Assembly: GCA_964418835.1 (NCBI GenBank)
Contig: CAYQNJ010000001.1
Coordinates: forward strand, 170,422 to 234,421
Source of the DNA: UBA9076 sp964418835
GTDB lineage: Bacteria > Bacillota_I > Bacilli_A > Erysipelotrichales > Erysipelotrichaceae
Direction of reading: 5' to 3'
DNA length: 64,000 nt
The notes under the pieces are model-generated. The model worked only from the letters and a program-made list of their open reading frames with translations, ran no database searches and was not told the DNA's origin. The position numbers and the translations under genes were made by a program. Positions 35,865 to 45,358 of this stretch are shown piece by piece; position 1 is the stretch's first letter; each line of letters opens with the position of its first letter.

Positions 35865-36441
35865 CACTTATTTTATTTAACTTATTCCAAAGTTCATCAT
35901 AACCTTTTCTAGTAATGCTAGAAAATTTAATAATGTGATCTTTACTTATGTTTAATGTTTCTGAAATCAATTTTATTTGTTTATTGATTTCACTATTTTT
36001 TACTTTATCTAGTTTAGTTGCAACAACAATAGTATTCACATGATTTTCTCTTGCAAACTCTATCATTGTAATATCATCCTTTGTAGGTTTATGCCTCATA
36101 TCAACAATAAGAATTAATGCTTTCAGATTTTCTCTTTCAGAAAAGTATTCTTCCATTAAATTTCCAAATTCTTCTAATTCTTTAAAAGATCTTTGTGCAT
36201 ATCCATAACCAGGAGCATCTACAAATACAATCTTCTTGTCAACTTCAAAGAAGTTTAACATTCTAGTTTTACCTGGAGTATTACCTGTATAAGCTAGTTG
36301 TTTTCTATTACAAAGAGTATTTATTAAACTAGACTTACCTACATTACTTCTACCAGCTAAAACAACTTCAGATAAATTGTGTGTTGGCCATGTTTCTTTA
36401 TTGATTGAGCTAGTTAAAAAGGTAGCTTCATGATATTCCAT
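35848..36441 (-). CDS. engB: Ribosome biogenesis GTPase EngB/YsxC
   Basis: A 197-residue TRAFAC GTPase needed for large-subunit assembly. G1 GRSNVGKSSL, G2/G3 NTPGKTRMLNFF and DAPGYGYA, G4 ATKLDK and G5 SSITRKG are all present. The start ATG directly follows the lon stop. The lon-engB order is the same as lonA-ysxC in Bacillus. Confidence 0.95.
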   Translation of the reverse strand: MEYHEATFLTSSINKETWPTHNLSEVVLAGRSNVGKSSLINTLCNRKQLAYTGNTPGKTRMLNFFEVDKKIVFVDAPGYGYAQRSFKELEEFGNLMEEYFSERENLKALILIVDMRHKPTKDDITMIEFARENHVNTIVVATKLDKVKNSEINKQIKLISETLNISKDHIIKFSSITRKGYDELWNKLNKISEKTSL

Positions 36442-38757
36442 CTACTTAACTAATGCTTCTTTCAATACTTGATCAACATTTTCAACAGGAATAAACTTGA
36501 TAGATTTTTTTACTACATCTGGTAATTCATCTAAGTCTTTAACATTGTTTTTCGGAATCACAATATTTGTAATACCCACCCTATGAGCAGCTAAACTCTT
36601 TTCTCTTAAACCACCTATTGGTAATACATGTCCTCTTAAAGTAACCTCACCTGTCATTGCTAGATTAGCTTGAACAGGAGTTTCAGTAATTGCTGAAACC
36701 AATGCAGTTGTTAAAGTAACACCAGCACTAGGTCCATCCTTTGGTACAGCTCCTTCTGGTACATGGATATGTATATCATGTGTATCAAAGAATTTAGGGT
36801 CAATCTTAAGTTTTTTTGCGTTTGATTTAATATAATCTAATGCAATTTCTGTAGATTCACTCATAACTTTACCAAGTTGTCCAGTCACATTTAACTTACC
36901 TTTACCATCAAAATATGTAACTTCTACTGGTAACACATCTCCACCAAAAGATGTGTAAGCTAATCCAGTAACTACACCTATTTGATTTCCTTTTTCTTTA
37001 CTACCGTATTCAAACATTTCTTTACCTAACCAAGATACAATTAATTTCTTAGTTACTTTTATGGTCTTCTTGTCTTCTTTAAGTATTGCAAGAACTGTTT
37101 TTCTACATAAAGTTGCGATTATTCTTTCTAATTGTCTAACACCTGCTTCTCTAGTGTAATGTCTAATAATATATATTAGTTCACTATCCTCCAACTTAAA
37201 TTGAGAAGGTTTTAAACCATTTGCAAGCACTTGTTTTCTAATTAAATGATCTTTAGCTATTTGAACTTTTTCTAGTTCTGTATAGCTTGATAAATTAATA
37301 ATCTCTAATCTATCTCTAAGAGCTTCTGGAATATTTTCTAAATAGTTTGCTGTTGCAATAAATAGTACCTTAGATAAATCATATGGTTCCTCTAGATAGT
37401 GATCACTAAACTGATTATTTTGTTCAGGGTCTAACACCTCAAGCATTGCACTTGATGGATCTCCCTTATAATCAGCACCTAATTTATCAATTTCATCTAT
37501 TAAGAATACAGGATTAATTACACCTGCTCTTTTCATACCCTGAATCACTCTACCTGGCATACTACCTAAATAAGTTCTTCTATGTCCTCTTATTTCAGCT
37601 TCATCTCTTACTCCACCTAAACTCATTTTAACAAAAGTTCTATCGATTGCTCTAGCGATAGATTTTGCTAAAGATGTTTTACCTACTCCTGGAGGACCCA
37701 CTAGACATAATATTGGTGCTTTTAAAGAATTTGTCATTTGCTTAACAGCTAGATATTCCATAATTCTTTCTTTAACTTTTTCTAATCCATAATGATCTTC
37801 ATTCAAAATATCTTGAACCTTATTTAAATCATCATTATCAATTGTTTCATCATACCATGGTGTTTTTAACAACCAGTCTAAGTAAGTTCTTACAACACTA
37901 GCTTCACCACTTGCTTGAGGTAACATTTCAAATCTTTGAAGTTCTTCTAATGCTTTTAGTTTTACATGTTCAGGATAAGGATTGTTTTCAATCATTTCTC
38001 TTAAATCACTTGTATCATCTGTAACATTAGAAACATCACCTAATTCTTCTTTTATAGCTCTTAATTTTTCTCTTAAATAATACTCTCTTTGACCGCCTTC
38101 AATTCTTTCTTTGACTTTATCATTGATAGTATTTTCTATTTGAGACATTTGTTTTTCTTTTGCAATTTCATCTAAAATCATTAAAAGTCTTTCATTAACA
38201 TCTAATGTTTCTAGTAAGTTTTGTTTAGAATCAATACTTAATGGATAGTATTGGGCAAATTGGTCTGACAATGTATCCGCAGAAACTCCCTTTGATAATT
38301 GAGTTATAACTTCTGGTGGAAAATTAGCATTAATAGTTCCAATTTTTTCAAATTCAGAAATAACTTTCTTTATTAAAACTAATTCATGTTTATCATCACC
38401 CTTAATGTTTGCGACAGGTTCAATTGTTGCCATGAATTTTTCTTCTGAATCTTCAAGTTCTATTAGTTTTGCTCTTTCTAAACCACTAAAGATAACTCTC
38501 ATAAAACCTTCTTTTTTTCTTATAGATTTTACTTTTGCAAGAGTTCCAAATCTAAATAAATTTTCTTCTTTTGGATTATCTACCATAATGTCATTTTGAC
38601 AAACTAACCAAACATGACCTTCAAAATTATCCATAGAATCTTCTATAGCTGTTACACTTTTCTTTCTTCCTACTTCGATCATTACATCCTGACCAGGAAA
38701 GACTATAACACCTCTTGTAGCTACTACAGGTACATAAAGTTCCTTTACTTCACTCAT
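36442..38757 (-). CDS. lon: ATP-dependent protease Lon
   Basis: A 771-residue cytosolic AAA+ serine protease. N-terminal LON substrate domain (VPVVATRGVIVFPGQ), long helical linker, AAA+ module with Walker A GPPGVGKTSLAKS and Walker B VFLIDEIDKLG, then the protease domain with the catalytic Ser in PKDGPSAGVTL (about 675) and Lys in GGLREKSLAAHR. Length is close to B. subtilis LonA. AAGGAGG precedes the ATG. It lies between tig and engB. The tig terminator separates it from tig, so some transcripts may be independent. Confidence 0.97.
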   Translation of the reverse strand: MSEVKELYVPVVATRGVIVFPGQDVMIEVGRKKSVTAIEDSMDNFEGHVWLVCQNDIMVDNPKEENLFRFGTLAKVKSIRKKEGFMRVIFSGLERAKLIELEDSEEKFMATIEPVANIKGDDKHELVLIKKVISEFEKIGTINANFPPEVITQLSKGVSADTLSDQFAQYYPLSIDSKQNLLETLDVNERLLMILDEIAKEKQMSQIENTINDKVKERIEGGQREYYLREKLRAIKEELGDVSNVTDDTSDLREMIENNPYPEHVKLKALEELQRFEMLPQASGEASVVRTYLDWLLKTPWYDETIDNDDLNKVQDILNEDHYGLEKVKERIMEYLAVKQMTNSLKAPILCLVGPPGVGKTSLAKSIARAIDRTFVKMSLGGVRDEAEIRGHRRTYLGSMPGRVIQGMKRAGVINPVFLIDEIDKLGADYKGDPSSAMLEVLDPEQNNQFSDHYLEEPYDLSKVLFIATANYLENIPEALRDRLEIINLSSYTELEKVQIAKDHLIRKQVLANGLKPSQFKLEDSELIYIIRHYTREAGVRQLERIIATLCRKTVLAILKEDKKTIKVTKKLIVSWLGKEMFEYGSKEKGNQIGVVTGLAYTSFGGDVLPVEVTYFDGKGKLNVTGQLGKVMSESTEIALDYIKSNAKKLKIDPKFFDTHDIHIHVPEGAVPKDGPSAGVTLTTALVSAITETPVQANLAMTGEVTLRGHVLPIGGLREKSLAAHRVGITNIVIPKNNVKDLDELPDVVKKSIKFIPVENVDQVLKEALVK

Positions 38758-38778
38758 ACTTTTTCCTCCTTAGGTCAA

Positions 38779-38802
38779 AATAAGACGCAATTGCGTCTTA
38801 TT
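38779..38802. terminator. Palindromic terminator at the end of tig
   Basis: A perfect 24-bp palindrome, half-site AATAAGACGCAA, overlaps the tig stop (38801-38803). TTTT follows on the minus strand. The lon ribosome site begins about 8 bp later, so read-through could still supply lon. Confidence 0.75.
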
Positions 38803-40075
38803 AAATTGCTGAATCTTTAACCAAGTCTAAAGCTTTTCTCATTTTTACATCGTATTCAAGGCTTTCAGCAGGAATCAATTCTTTGACCTTTTCTAATTCC
38901 ATTTGATATTGATCTGCAATTCTTTGATATTCTTCATTAATTGCTTCTTCATCAACAACCAAATTTTCCTTGTCCGCGATTGTTTCAAGAACTAATCTTA
39001 ATTTAACTTTTGAAGTTGCATCTAATTCAAATTGTTTTTTCAAATCTTCGATGCTTTGATTAGTAGCTTGTAAGAACTGACTTAATCCAAAGTTTTGTTG
39101 TTGTAATCTTTGTGCAAATTCTTGGATCATTTGTTCAGTTTCATCATCTATCATTTGTTGAGGTATATTAACAGACGCGTTATCTACAACCTCAGTTAAT
39201 AGTTTATCTAAAGCTTGATTTTCTTTATCATTCTTTTGTTGTTTTTCCATATCTGATTTAATTAGTTCTTTTAATTGTTCTACTGTTTCAACATTAGGAA
39301 TATTTAAATCTTGTGCAAATTCATCATTTACTTCTGGAAGTTTTGTTTCTTTTACTTCGTGTACTGTAACTTTAAATACTACTGGTGCTCCTTTTAATTC
39401 TTCTACGTGGTAATCTTCAGGGAAACTTAATTCAACATCTTTACTTTCTCCTGCCTTACTACCAACTAATTGGCTTTCAAAACCAGGTATAAAGCTGTTA
39501 GAACCTAGTTTTAATTCATGTCCTTCTGCTTTTCCACCTTCAAATGCTACACCATCTTTAAAACCTTCAAAATCAATTACTACAACATCGCCATCAACAG
39601 CTACATCTTCTTTAACAATTACTTCAGCATAGTTTTGACGCATTTTTTCGATTTCAGCATCAACATCTTCATCACTTACTGTTGCTTCTTCAACTTCGTA
39701 TTTTAATCCTTTATATTCACCTAGTTCTACTTCAGGTTTAACTGTAATAGTGAATGTTAATTCAACTTCTTCATTACTAACTGAATTGATGTTTAATTCC
39801 GGTCTTGCTACTGGCCATAAGTTATGTTCATCAATACCTTCTTGTAATAATTCATTAGCTATATCATTAATAGCTTCACTTTGTACTAGTGGTTCAGAAA
39901 CTCTTTTCTTAATAAGAGATTTAGGTGCTTGACCTTTTCTAAATCCATCTATTTCTACATCTTTCGCTAGTTTATTAAAAGCTGCTTCTTGAGCTTTTAA
40001 CCATCTTTCACCATTAAGAGATACCTTTAACTCTCCTTTAGAACTTTCTTTGTCTGTTATTGTCCAATTTGACAT
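38801..40075 (-). CDS. tig: Trigger factor
   Basis: A 424-residue ribosome-bound chaperone. N-terminal ribosome-binding signature GFRKGQAPK (about residue 45), FKBP-type prolyl isomerase domain (VVIDFEGFKDGVAFEGG, about 155-240), and a long helical C-terminal domain. It binds nascent chains at the exit tunnel. It has its own extended -10 promoter, and may also be read from the CIRCE-controlled promoter before DUF3196. Confidence 0.96.
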   Translation of the reverse strand: MSNWTITDKESSKGELKVSLNGERWLKAQEAAFNKLAKDVEIDGFRKGQAPKSLIKKRVSEPLVQSEAINDIANELLQEGIDEHNLWPVARPELNINSVSNEEVELTFTITVKPEVELGEYKGLKYEVEEATVSDEDVDAEIEKMRQNYAEVIVKEDVAVDGDVVVIDFEGFKDGVAFEGGKAEGHELKLGSNSFIPGFESQLVGSKAGESKDVELSFPEDYHVEELKGAPVVFKVTVHEVKETKLPEVNDEFAQDLNIPNVETVEQLKELIKSDMEKQQKNDKENQALDKLLTEVVDNASVNIPQQMIDDETEQMIQEFAQRLQQQNFGLSQFLQATNQSIEDLKKQFELDATSKVKLRLVLETIADKENLVVDEEAINEEYQRIADQYQMELEKVKELIPAESLEYDVKMRKALDLVKDSAI

Positions 40076-40106
40076 TTACGTGCTCCTTTCAAATTTAAGC
40101 CTTTTT

Positions 40107-40115
40107 ATTATAACA
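40107..40115 (-). promoter_or_regulatory. Extended -10 of tig
   Basis: TGTTATAAT on the minus strand (40115-40107), about 32 nt before the ATG, with GAAAGGAG between. Confidence 0.6.
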
Positions 40116-40139
40116 AAGTCATTTGTTTTTTTAAACAAA

Positions 40140-40853
40140 CTAACTCTTTATTACCTGAGTTTTTAAATCTTTTAAGTTATACTTACTAATAATTTCATCA
40201 AATATTTGATTATCACCAAATAAATCACTTAGTTTTCTTAATATACCTAAAGCTAAACTTAATCCTTCATCTTCTTCATAACTTAAAGGAAGATACATGT
40301 ATATTTCATGAATAAGCATTTGAAGCGATAACTCATATAGTGTTGGGTTATCATTTGATATCCATTCTTGTAAAAATTTATCAGCTTCAATAAACCCATC
40401 TGATTCATATGGTTTTGTAAGATACAGTGGAAAAAATGTATAATCAACCCCATCAACAGAATATGTAAACTCATTAGGTAATTGTTGTTCAATCATTGCA
40501 TCAATTAATAAAGATGCTGATTCCCTATTTGGTTTTGAACTTAAATAATTTTGAATTAAATCAGAATATTGTCTTAGATTTTTATCAAATAGAGCACTAA
40601 CAGCTTGTACTTGTTGTTCATCACTTCCATAAAGATATTCTTCTATTTTTGATATACTAATTTCCTTTTCATCATCACTTAACTTAATTAAAGAATTAAT
40701 TGTTTGATTTAAATAATTTAACTCTTCTTCATACTTTTTAGGTATATAAGGCATTTTAAGTTCTTCATCTAACAAACTTTTTGCTTGTGTTATATTATTA
40801 TCTTCAATTAATTCTTTGATTTTAAATATTACTTCATTGTAGTAATTACTCAT
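40140..40853 (-). CDS. DUF3196-like TPR-type protein
   Basis: A 237-residue acidic, mostly helical soluble protein: DNNITQAKSLLDEELKMPYI, then KISKIEEYLYG-like and AVSALFDKNLRQY segments. It resembles DUF3196 proteins, which I know mainly from Mollicutes and Erysipelotrichia; they have TPR-like folds and no proven role. A CIRCE operator overlaps its promoter and tig lies downstream, so a role in protein folding or ribosome-linked quality control is an inference. The ribosome site (TAGGG) is weak. Confidence 0.65.
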   Translation of the reverse strand: MSNYYNEVIFKIKELIEDNNITQAKSLLDEELKMPYIPKKYEEELNYLNQTINSLIKLSDDEKEISISKIEEYLYGSDEQQVQAVSALFDKNLRQYSDLIQNYLSSKPNRESASLLIDAMIEQQLPNEFTYSVDGVDYTFFPLYLTKPYESDGFIEADKFLQEWISNDNPTLYELSLQMLIHEIYMYLPLSYEEDEGLSLALGILRKLSDLFGDNQIFDEIISKYNLKDLKTQVIKS

Positions 40854-40866
40854 ATTTCTACCCTAT

Positions 40867-40929
40867 GGTACATTTGTACCTGTAAACATTATATCATTAT
40901 AATTAGCACTGTCAACTAATGAGTGCTAA
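40867..40929 (-). promoter_or_regulatory. CIRCE operator, promoter and 5' hairpin (HrcA regulon)
   Basis: TTAGCACTG-N9-GAGTGCTAA (40903-40929) matches the CIRCE inverted repeat with one mismatch. On the minus strand a consensus TTGACA (40915-40910) lies inside it, then 16 nt and TATAAT with extended TG (40896-40888). The predicted +1 (about 40881) is at the edge of a hairpin GGTACA-TT-TGTACC (40867-40880). HrcA binding would block this promoter except under heat or protein stress. Confidence 0.88.
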
Positions 40930-40955
40930 TTATTCTATTAAGCTTATTTATGTTA

Positions 40956-41789
40956 TTATAAAAACTTTTCTAACATATGTAATCTATAATCATCTTTACC
41001 TAATTCTTCATTTTCATTTAATAATCTTATCATATTAATATCATCATCATCTAAATTAAAATCAAATATTTCTAGATTTTGTTTCATTCTTTCTATATTA
41101 GTTGCTGAAGGTATTACACAAATACCTGTTTGAACTTGCCAACGCAAAATAACCTGAGCAACTGATTTATCATATTTTTTACCTATTTTAACTAACACAG
41201 GATTATTAAAGATATCATTTTTGCCTTGAGCAAATGATTGCCATGCTTGTATTGCTATATCTCTTTTTTCTAAAAAAGATTTTTCTATATCTCTTTGTAA
41301 AAATGGTGAACATTGAATTTGATTAACTACAGGTTTTATTCTATTGAAGGAAATTAAATTTAGTAATTGGTCATTAAAAAAATTACTAACACCTATTGCT
41401 TTAATCTTTCCTTCTTCATAAAGTTCTTCTAGTGCTCGCCAAGCACCCATATAATCATTAAATGGATAATGTATTAGATATAAGTCAATATAATCTAATT
41501 GTAAATTTTCTAATGAATCATAAAATGCTTCTTTTGCTTTATCATAACTATTATGATCAAACCACATTTTACCAGTAATAAAAAGTTCTTCTCTAGATAC
41601 ATTACATTTTTTTATTGCCCTACCAACAACATCCTCATTTCCATATATTGAGGCAGTATCTAATAATCTATATCCTAAATTTATTGCTTCTATTATAATC
41701 TGTTCACCATTGTTGTTAGATAACATATTTAAAGTACCAAAACCTATTTTAGGGATTTTTATACCATTGTTTAAAAAAATATATTCCAT
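40956..41789 (-). CDS. Aldo/keto reductase
   Basis: A 277-residue (beta/alpha)8 NAD(P)H oxidoreductase of the AKR5-like group. Catalytic residues: Asp and Tyr in RLLDTASIYGNEDVVG, Lys in ITGKMW and His in LIHYPFN. The cofactor loop IPSATNIERMKQN is present. Probably reduces small aldehydes or ketones; substrate unknown. It is directly downstream of the phosphoesterase gene (1 bp apart), and the CIRCE element follows. Confidence 0.9.
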   Translation of the reverse strand: MEYIFLNNGIKIPKIGFGTLNMLSNNNGEQIIIEAINLGYRLLDTASIYGNEDVVGRAIKKCNVSREELFITGKMWFDHNSYDKAKEAFYDSLENLQLDYIDLYLIHYPFNDYMGAWRALEELYEEGKIKAIGVSNFFNDQLLNLISFNRIKPVVNQIQCSPFLQRDIEKSFLEKRDIAIQAWQSFAQGKNDIFNNPVLVKIGKKYDKSVAQVILRWQVQTGICVIPSATNIERMKQNLEIFDFNLDDDDINMIRLLNENEELGKDDYRLHMLEKFL

Positions 41790-41790
41790 A

Positions 41791-42597
41791 TTAATCTCCT
41801 TTATTTCTTTCTTTTAAATATAAAATACTAATTTCTGGCTTATTGTAGATACGAGGAATTTTTACTGATTCTCTTGCAAGACCTCTAGTAACAAACAAAT
41901 TAGTTTTCTCATTTAATTTATAAAGACCATTAACATATTTTGCAAAAAACATTTGATTTGGAGCAAAAACTCCTCTGTTTATAAAAGGAATCAACCATTG
42001 GCCTCCATGAGCATGACCACTAACAACTAAATCAACATTACTATTTTTAAATATATCGATAGTATGAGGTCTATGTGACATTAGTATAGTAAAGTTTTCA
42101 TCTTTTCCTTTTAATGCTTTTTTTAATTGTTTATCAAAATCATTACCTATTTGTATATCATCAACTCCACATATATTTATTGTAGTATTTTTTATATTTA
42201 CTCTTCTGTATTCACCTTCTAAAACAACTGTTTTAAGTTTTCTAATTTCTTTTTTTATTTTAATATCTTTTCTTCTATGTAATTCATGATTTCCTGAGGT
42301 ATAAAATGAATTGTAGTTTGATATCTGTTTAAAATATTTAGTTGAGTTACTTGGTGTTACTCTACCATCATACATATCACCAACATTTAAAATAATATCC
42401 ACATTCTCATTCAAAAGTGGAATTACTAACTCTTCCATGTTTTCACCATAGTAACAACTATGTAAATCTCCAACAATTGCAATAGTAACATCACTTTTAA
42501 TCTTATCGGAGTATATAGTAGTATGTGTTATCTCTAACTTATTTGATATACCAAATAAAATAATAGCTATTAATATAATAAATAATATATAATACAT
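41791..42597 (-). CDS. Membrane-anchored metallophosphoesterase
   Basis: About 268 residues. One N-terminal membrane helix (YYILFIILIAIILFGI) and a calcineurin-like catalytic domain: VGDLHSCYYG, NVGDMYDG, SGNHELHRR, SHRPH and SGHAHGGQW, the YkuE/YaeI-like order. Those relatives act on lipid A precursors or membrane substrates; the substrate here is unknown. The ORF opens further upstream, but GAGGA lies 5 nt before the ATG at 42597, which gives a clean membrane start. Confidence 0.88.
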   Translation of the reverse strand: MYYILFIILIAIILFGISNKLEITHTTIYSDKIKSDVTIAIVGDLHSCYYGENMEELVIPLLNENVDIILNVGDMYDGRVTPSNSTKYFKQISNYNSFYTSGNHELHRRKDIKIKKEIRKLKTVVLEGEYRRVNIKNTTINICGVDDIQIGNDFDKQLKKALKGKDENFTILMSHRPHTIDIFKNSNVDLVVSGHAHGGQWLIPFINRGVFAPNQMFFAKYVNGLYKLNEKTNLFVTRGLARESVKIPRIYNKPEISILYLKERNKGD

Positions 42598-42655
42598 ATT
42601 TTCCTCTTTTAAATATTCTAACATACAAAAACAAAGACTAAGTTTATCATGCATC

Positions 42656-42676
42656 AAAAAAACTCCCTTAGGAGTT
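42656..42676 (-). terminator. Terminator after the Gls24 gene
   Basis: AACTCC (42661-42666) pairs with GGAGTT (42671-42676) with loop CTTA; the minus-strand tail is a T run (42660-42656). Short but GC-rich for this genome. Confidence 0.75.
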
Positions 42677-43001
42677 AGATTGAGAAACTAATTACATTTA
42701 TTGTGATTTCAGATGCTTTTAAACCTGTCATCTGTAAGATGTTGTCATATATTTTATTTTGCAACTTCTTACTTATACTATTTACATTTGATCCATATTT
42801 TAAATTAACATCAACTGAAATATGTAGTTTATTTTTTATTATCTTTATTAAAACAGGTTTAGAAAATCTTGTTGAAGGTATTCTATTTAATCCATCAATA
42901 TCTTCCTGAGATATTTCCACAATACTTTCAAACACAGATTTATTTAATGCAATTATACCTGAATCAGATTTTTCTTTAATTAATATATATTCCTTTGCCA
43001 T
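42675..43001 (-). CDS. Asp23/Gls24 family protein
   Basis: About 108 residues. GIIALNKSVFESIVEISQED and VDVNLKYGSNVNSISKKLQN, ending in SEITINVISFSI, match the Asp23/Gls24 (YloU-like) envelope-stress family. The family includes Staphylococcus Asp23, linked to cell-wall stress; this member has no membrane anchor. AAGGAG lies 6 nt before the ATG at 43001, so the upstream frame extension is not used. Confidence 0.85.
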   Translation of the reverse strand: MAKEYILIKEKSDSGIIALNKSVFESIVEISQEDIDGLNRIPSTRFSKPVLIKIIKNKLHISVDVNLKYGSNVNSISKKLQNKIYDNILQMTGLKASEITINVISFSI

Positions 43002-43039
43002 ACGATTCTCCTTGGATATATTATACAAATTTTATTAAA

Positions 43040-44407
43040 TTAAAACAATGCTTTGATATGTCTATTTAAATAAGCAATAATAATTGATTCTTCTTCCAAA
43101 ACATCATCATAACTATGATATCTTTCTTCCATAGTTTTTACTAGTTCCATTAAAATATTCATAATATTATAAAGAGTTTCTTCATAAATGATAGATAAAC
43201 TGCCTTGATGGATTAATATTTCAGAAATATGTACAGAAAATAAATCAATTACTTTATCCTTATCTTCTTTTGTAAAGTGTTTAAATATACCTTCTATCCA
43301 TGACTTTGGCATAATAAGAGATTTAATAGTTTCAATAAATAAATTAAAATCATATATTGGTGAACCTTGTTGTAATGAAAATAGAATTATAAAGAATACA
43401 TGCCAATCATAATCTACATTCATAATAGTAATACAGTATTCTCCTAAATTCTTACAAAATATATCTTTATTATCAAAGTTTTCTAAATATATTTCTTGAG
43501 TAAAATCTATATCACTTAACTTTAAATAGTTTAAATGTTCAAAGTATTCAAGCATACGTAATGTTGGATTTTCTGAATTTAGAAATTGTGTTATGTAAAT
43601 ATATTGACTAAGTATAGAACTTGATTGTTTAAAATTAGTAGTTACTCCAACACTTTTAACCATTCTATCAGTAACTAGTTCATTTATAGAAGAAGCTACC
43701 ATCATTTTAAATGTTTCTGGAGTAATACCTATTGCTTTATTATTTGTATTACTATTAATTATTTGATCGTAAATAATTTCTAGTTGATTATCAACTACAT
43801 CTAATGAATCCCTTATAGAACTTAACATAGTAGATATTAAAGAGTTAAATATTACAAGTTTAGTATTTTTATAAACTACTTGATGTTCTATATTAGACCA
43901 AAAAGAATGAACCATTGCTTTTATTTGTAATTCAAAGTTTATTTTTTTATCATTTATTAAAATAAATCCATCAATCCTATATATAGGAAAACCATTTCTT
44001 TGAACTTGAGGTTGTGGCATTTTTAAGTTCAAAAAAACATTAGAGTTTAAACTGCATTTATGATATGTTTCATCGTATTTATTAAAGCATTCTATAATCC
44101 TATTATAAACAGTTATCTCATCTTTTATAAATCTACATTCAATAGTTAAACCAATTAAGTCAACCATATTATCTATAGCTTCTTCAACACTATTGTAATT
44201 AAGATAGAATTTATTTCTTAATAACTTTTCTCTAACACTATCTATACTTTTTACTCTTGAATATATAGACGTAACAGAATCATATTTATCTTGAAAATTC
44301 TTAGTAAAAAAATTAATTAAAACTAAATTTGCATTTTCATATGTCTCTAAATCTTTTTCATATGAATCTACTATTTCATCTATAAAATCAAATAATTGTA
44401 ATCTCAT
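43040..44407 (-). CDS. RelA/SpoT-domain protein with degenerate synthetase site
   Basis: A 455-residue cytosolic protein. Residues about 45-190 resemble the (p)ppGpp synthetase fold: SIYSRVKSIDSVREKLLRN (the RxKxxxSxxxK element), DLIGLTIECRF, and FELQIKAMVHSFWSNIEH. Two usual features are changed: the Arg of the GxR motif is Thr (GLTIEC), and the GTP-site GY(R/K)S(L/I)H is replaced by GFPIYRID. There is no HD hydrolase domain, TGS or ACT. About 260 residues of unassigned helical sequence follow. It may be inactive or use a different nucleotide. Upstream neighbour is ribF. Confidence 0.75.
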   Translation of the reverse strand: MRLQLFDFIDEIVDSYEKDLETYENANLVLINFFTKNFQDKYDSVTSIYSRVKSIDSVREKLLRNKFYLNYNSVEEAIDNMVDLIGLTIECRFIKDEITVYNRIIECFNKYDETYHKCSLNSNVFLNLKMPQPQVQRNGFPIYRIDGFILINDKKINFELQIKAMVHSFWSNIEHQVVYKNTKLVIFNSLISTMLSSIRDSLDVVDNQLEIIYDQIINSNTNNKAIGITPETFKMMVASSINELVTDRMVKSVGVTTNFKQSSSILSQYIYITQFLNSENPTLRMLEYFEHLNYLKLSDIDFTQEIYLENFDNKDIFCKNLGEYCITIMNVDYDWHVFFIILFSLQQGSPIYDFNLFIETIKSLIMPKSWIEGIFKHFTKEDKDKVIDLFSVHISEILIHQGSLSIIYEETLYNIMNILMELVKTMEERYHSYDDVLEEESIIIAYLNRHIKALF

Positions 44408-44431
44408 TGTAAGTCCTTCCTTACTAAATGC

Positions 44432-45358
44432 TTACTTGTGTTCTTTTAAAGATTTTCTAACAGATAATAAATCTTGGTCCATTTGGAGTATTAAATTATT
44501 AACACTGTTAAACTTAATCTCATCTCTTAGGTATTTAACAAACTCTAAACTTATATTTTTCCCATATATGTTCTTATTAAAATCTAATATGTGTGCTTCT
44601 ACTGATACATGACTTACTTGATTAAATGTTGGATTATATCCAATATTTACCATAGCCTTAAACCATTTGTTATCTATCCTAATATATGCACTATAAACTC
44701 CAACTTTTGGTAAATAATATTCCTTTTCAGGTTCAATATTTGCAGTAGGAAAACCTATTTTTTTACCTTGTCCCCTACCATGTATTATCTTACCTTGTAT
44801 TTCATAATTATATCCAAGAAGTTGATTTGCTTTTTCTACGTTTCCACTTTCTAATTCTTTAACTATTCTAGTAGTGCTTATTTTTTCATTATCTTCATTA
44901 ACACTATCAATAATTTCTACATCAAATTTTCCAGATGCTTTAAGAGTTAAGGAATTACCTTCACCATTTTTACCATATCTAAAATCAAATCCACATACAA
45001 GAGCCTTTAAGTTACATTTCATCAAAACTTCATCTTCAAATACTTCAAAATCTAAATTAGCCATTTTCTTAGTGAACTTTAAAATAATGATATTTCTTAT
45101 TCCATACTTTACAGCTAGATTTATTCTTTGTTTCATGGTTGTTAAGTGTTTTACATCTTTTAAACCTTTTATAGTAACCCAGGGATCTGGGTCAAATGTA
45201 ATTAAAGCAGCTTCACAACTATATATTTTTGACATTTCTATTGTTTTATTTATTAAGGTTTGATGCCCTATATGTATTCCATCAAAATAACCAATACAAG
45301 CACACATTGGTTTATCTATCTTTATAGGTTTATCAACATCTATTTGAATAATTCTCAT
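44432..45358 (-). CDS. ribF: Bifunctional riboflavin kinase / FAD synthetase
   Basis: A 308-residue protein making FMN and FAD. N-terminal nucleotidyltransferase domain: CIGYFDGIHIGHQTLI (HxGH motif), VCGFDFRYGKNGEG and STTRIV. C-terminal riboflavin kinase domain: GKIIHGRGQGKKIGFPTANI and VNIGYNPTF, with Glu in SVEAHILDF. The truB-ribF pair is standard in Bacillota. Its start abuts the truB stop. FMN supply fits the flavin-dependent hydrogenase but there is no direct link. Confidence 0.95.
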   Translation of the reverse strand: MRIIQIDVDKPIKIDKPMCACIGYFDGIHIGHQTLINKTIEMSKIYSCEAALITFDPDPWVTIKGLKDVKHLTTMKQRINLAVKYGIRNIIILKFTKKMANLDFEVFEDEVLMKCNLKALVCGFDFRYGKNGEGNSLTLKASGKFDVEIIDSVNEDNEKISTTRIVKELESGNVEKANQLLGYNYEIQGKIIHGRGQGKKIGFPTANIEPEKEYYLPKVGVYSAYIRIDNKWFKAMVNIGYNPTFNQVSHVSVEAHILDFNKNIYGKNISLEFVKYLRDEIKFNSVNNLILQMDQDLLSVRKSLKEHK

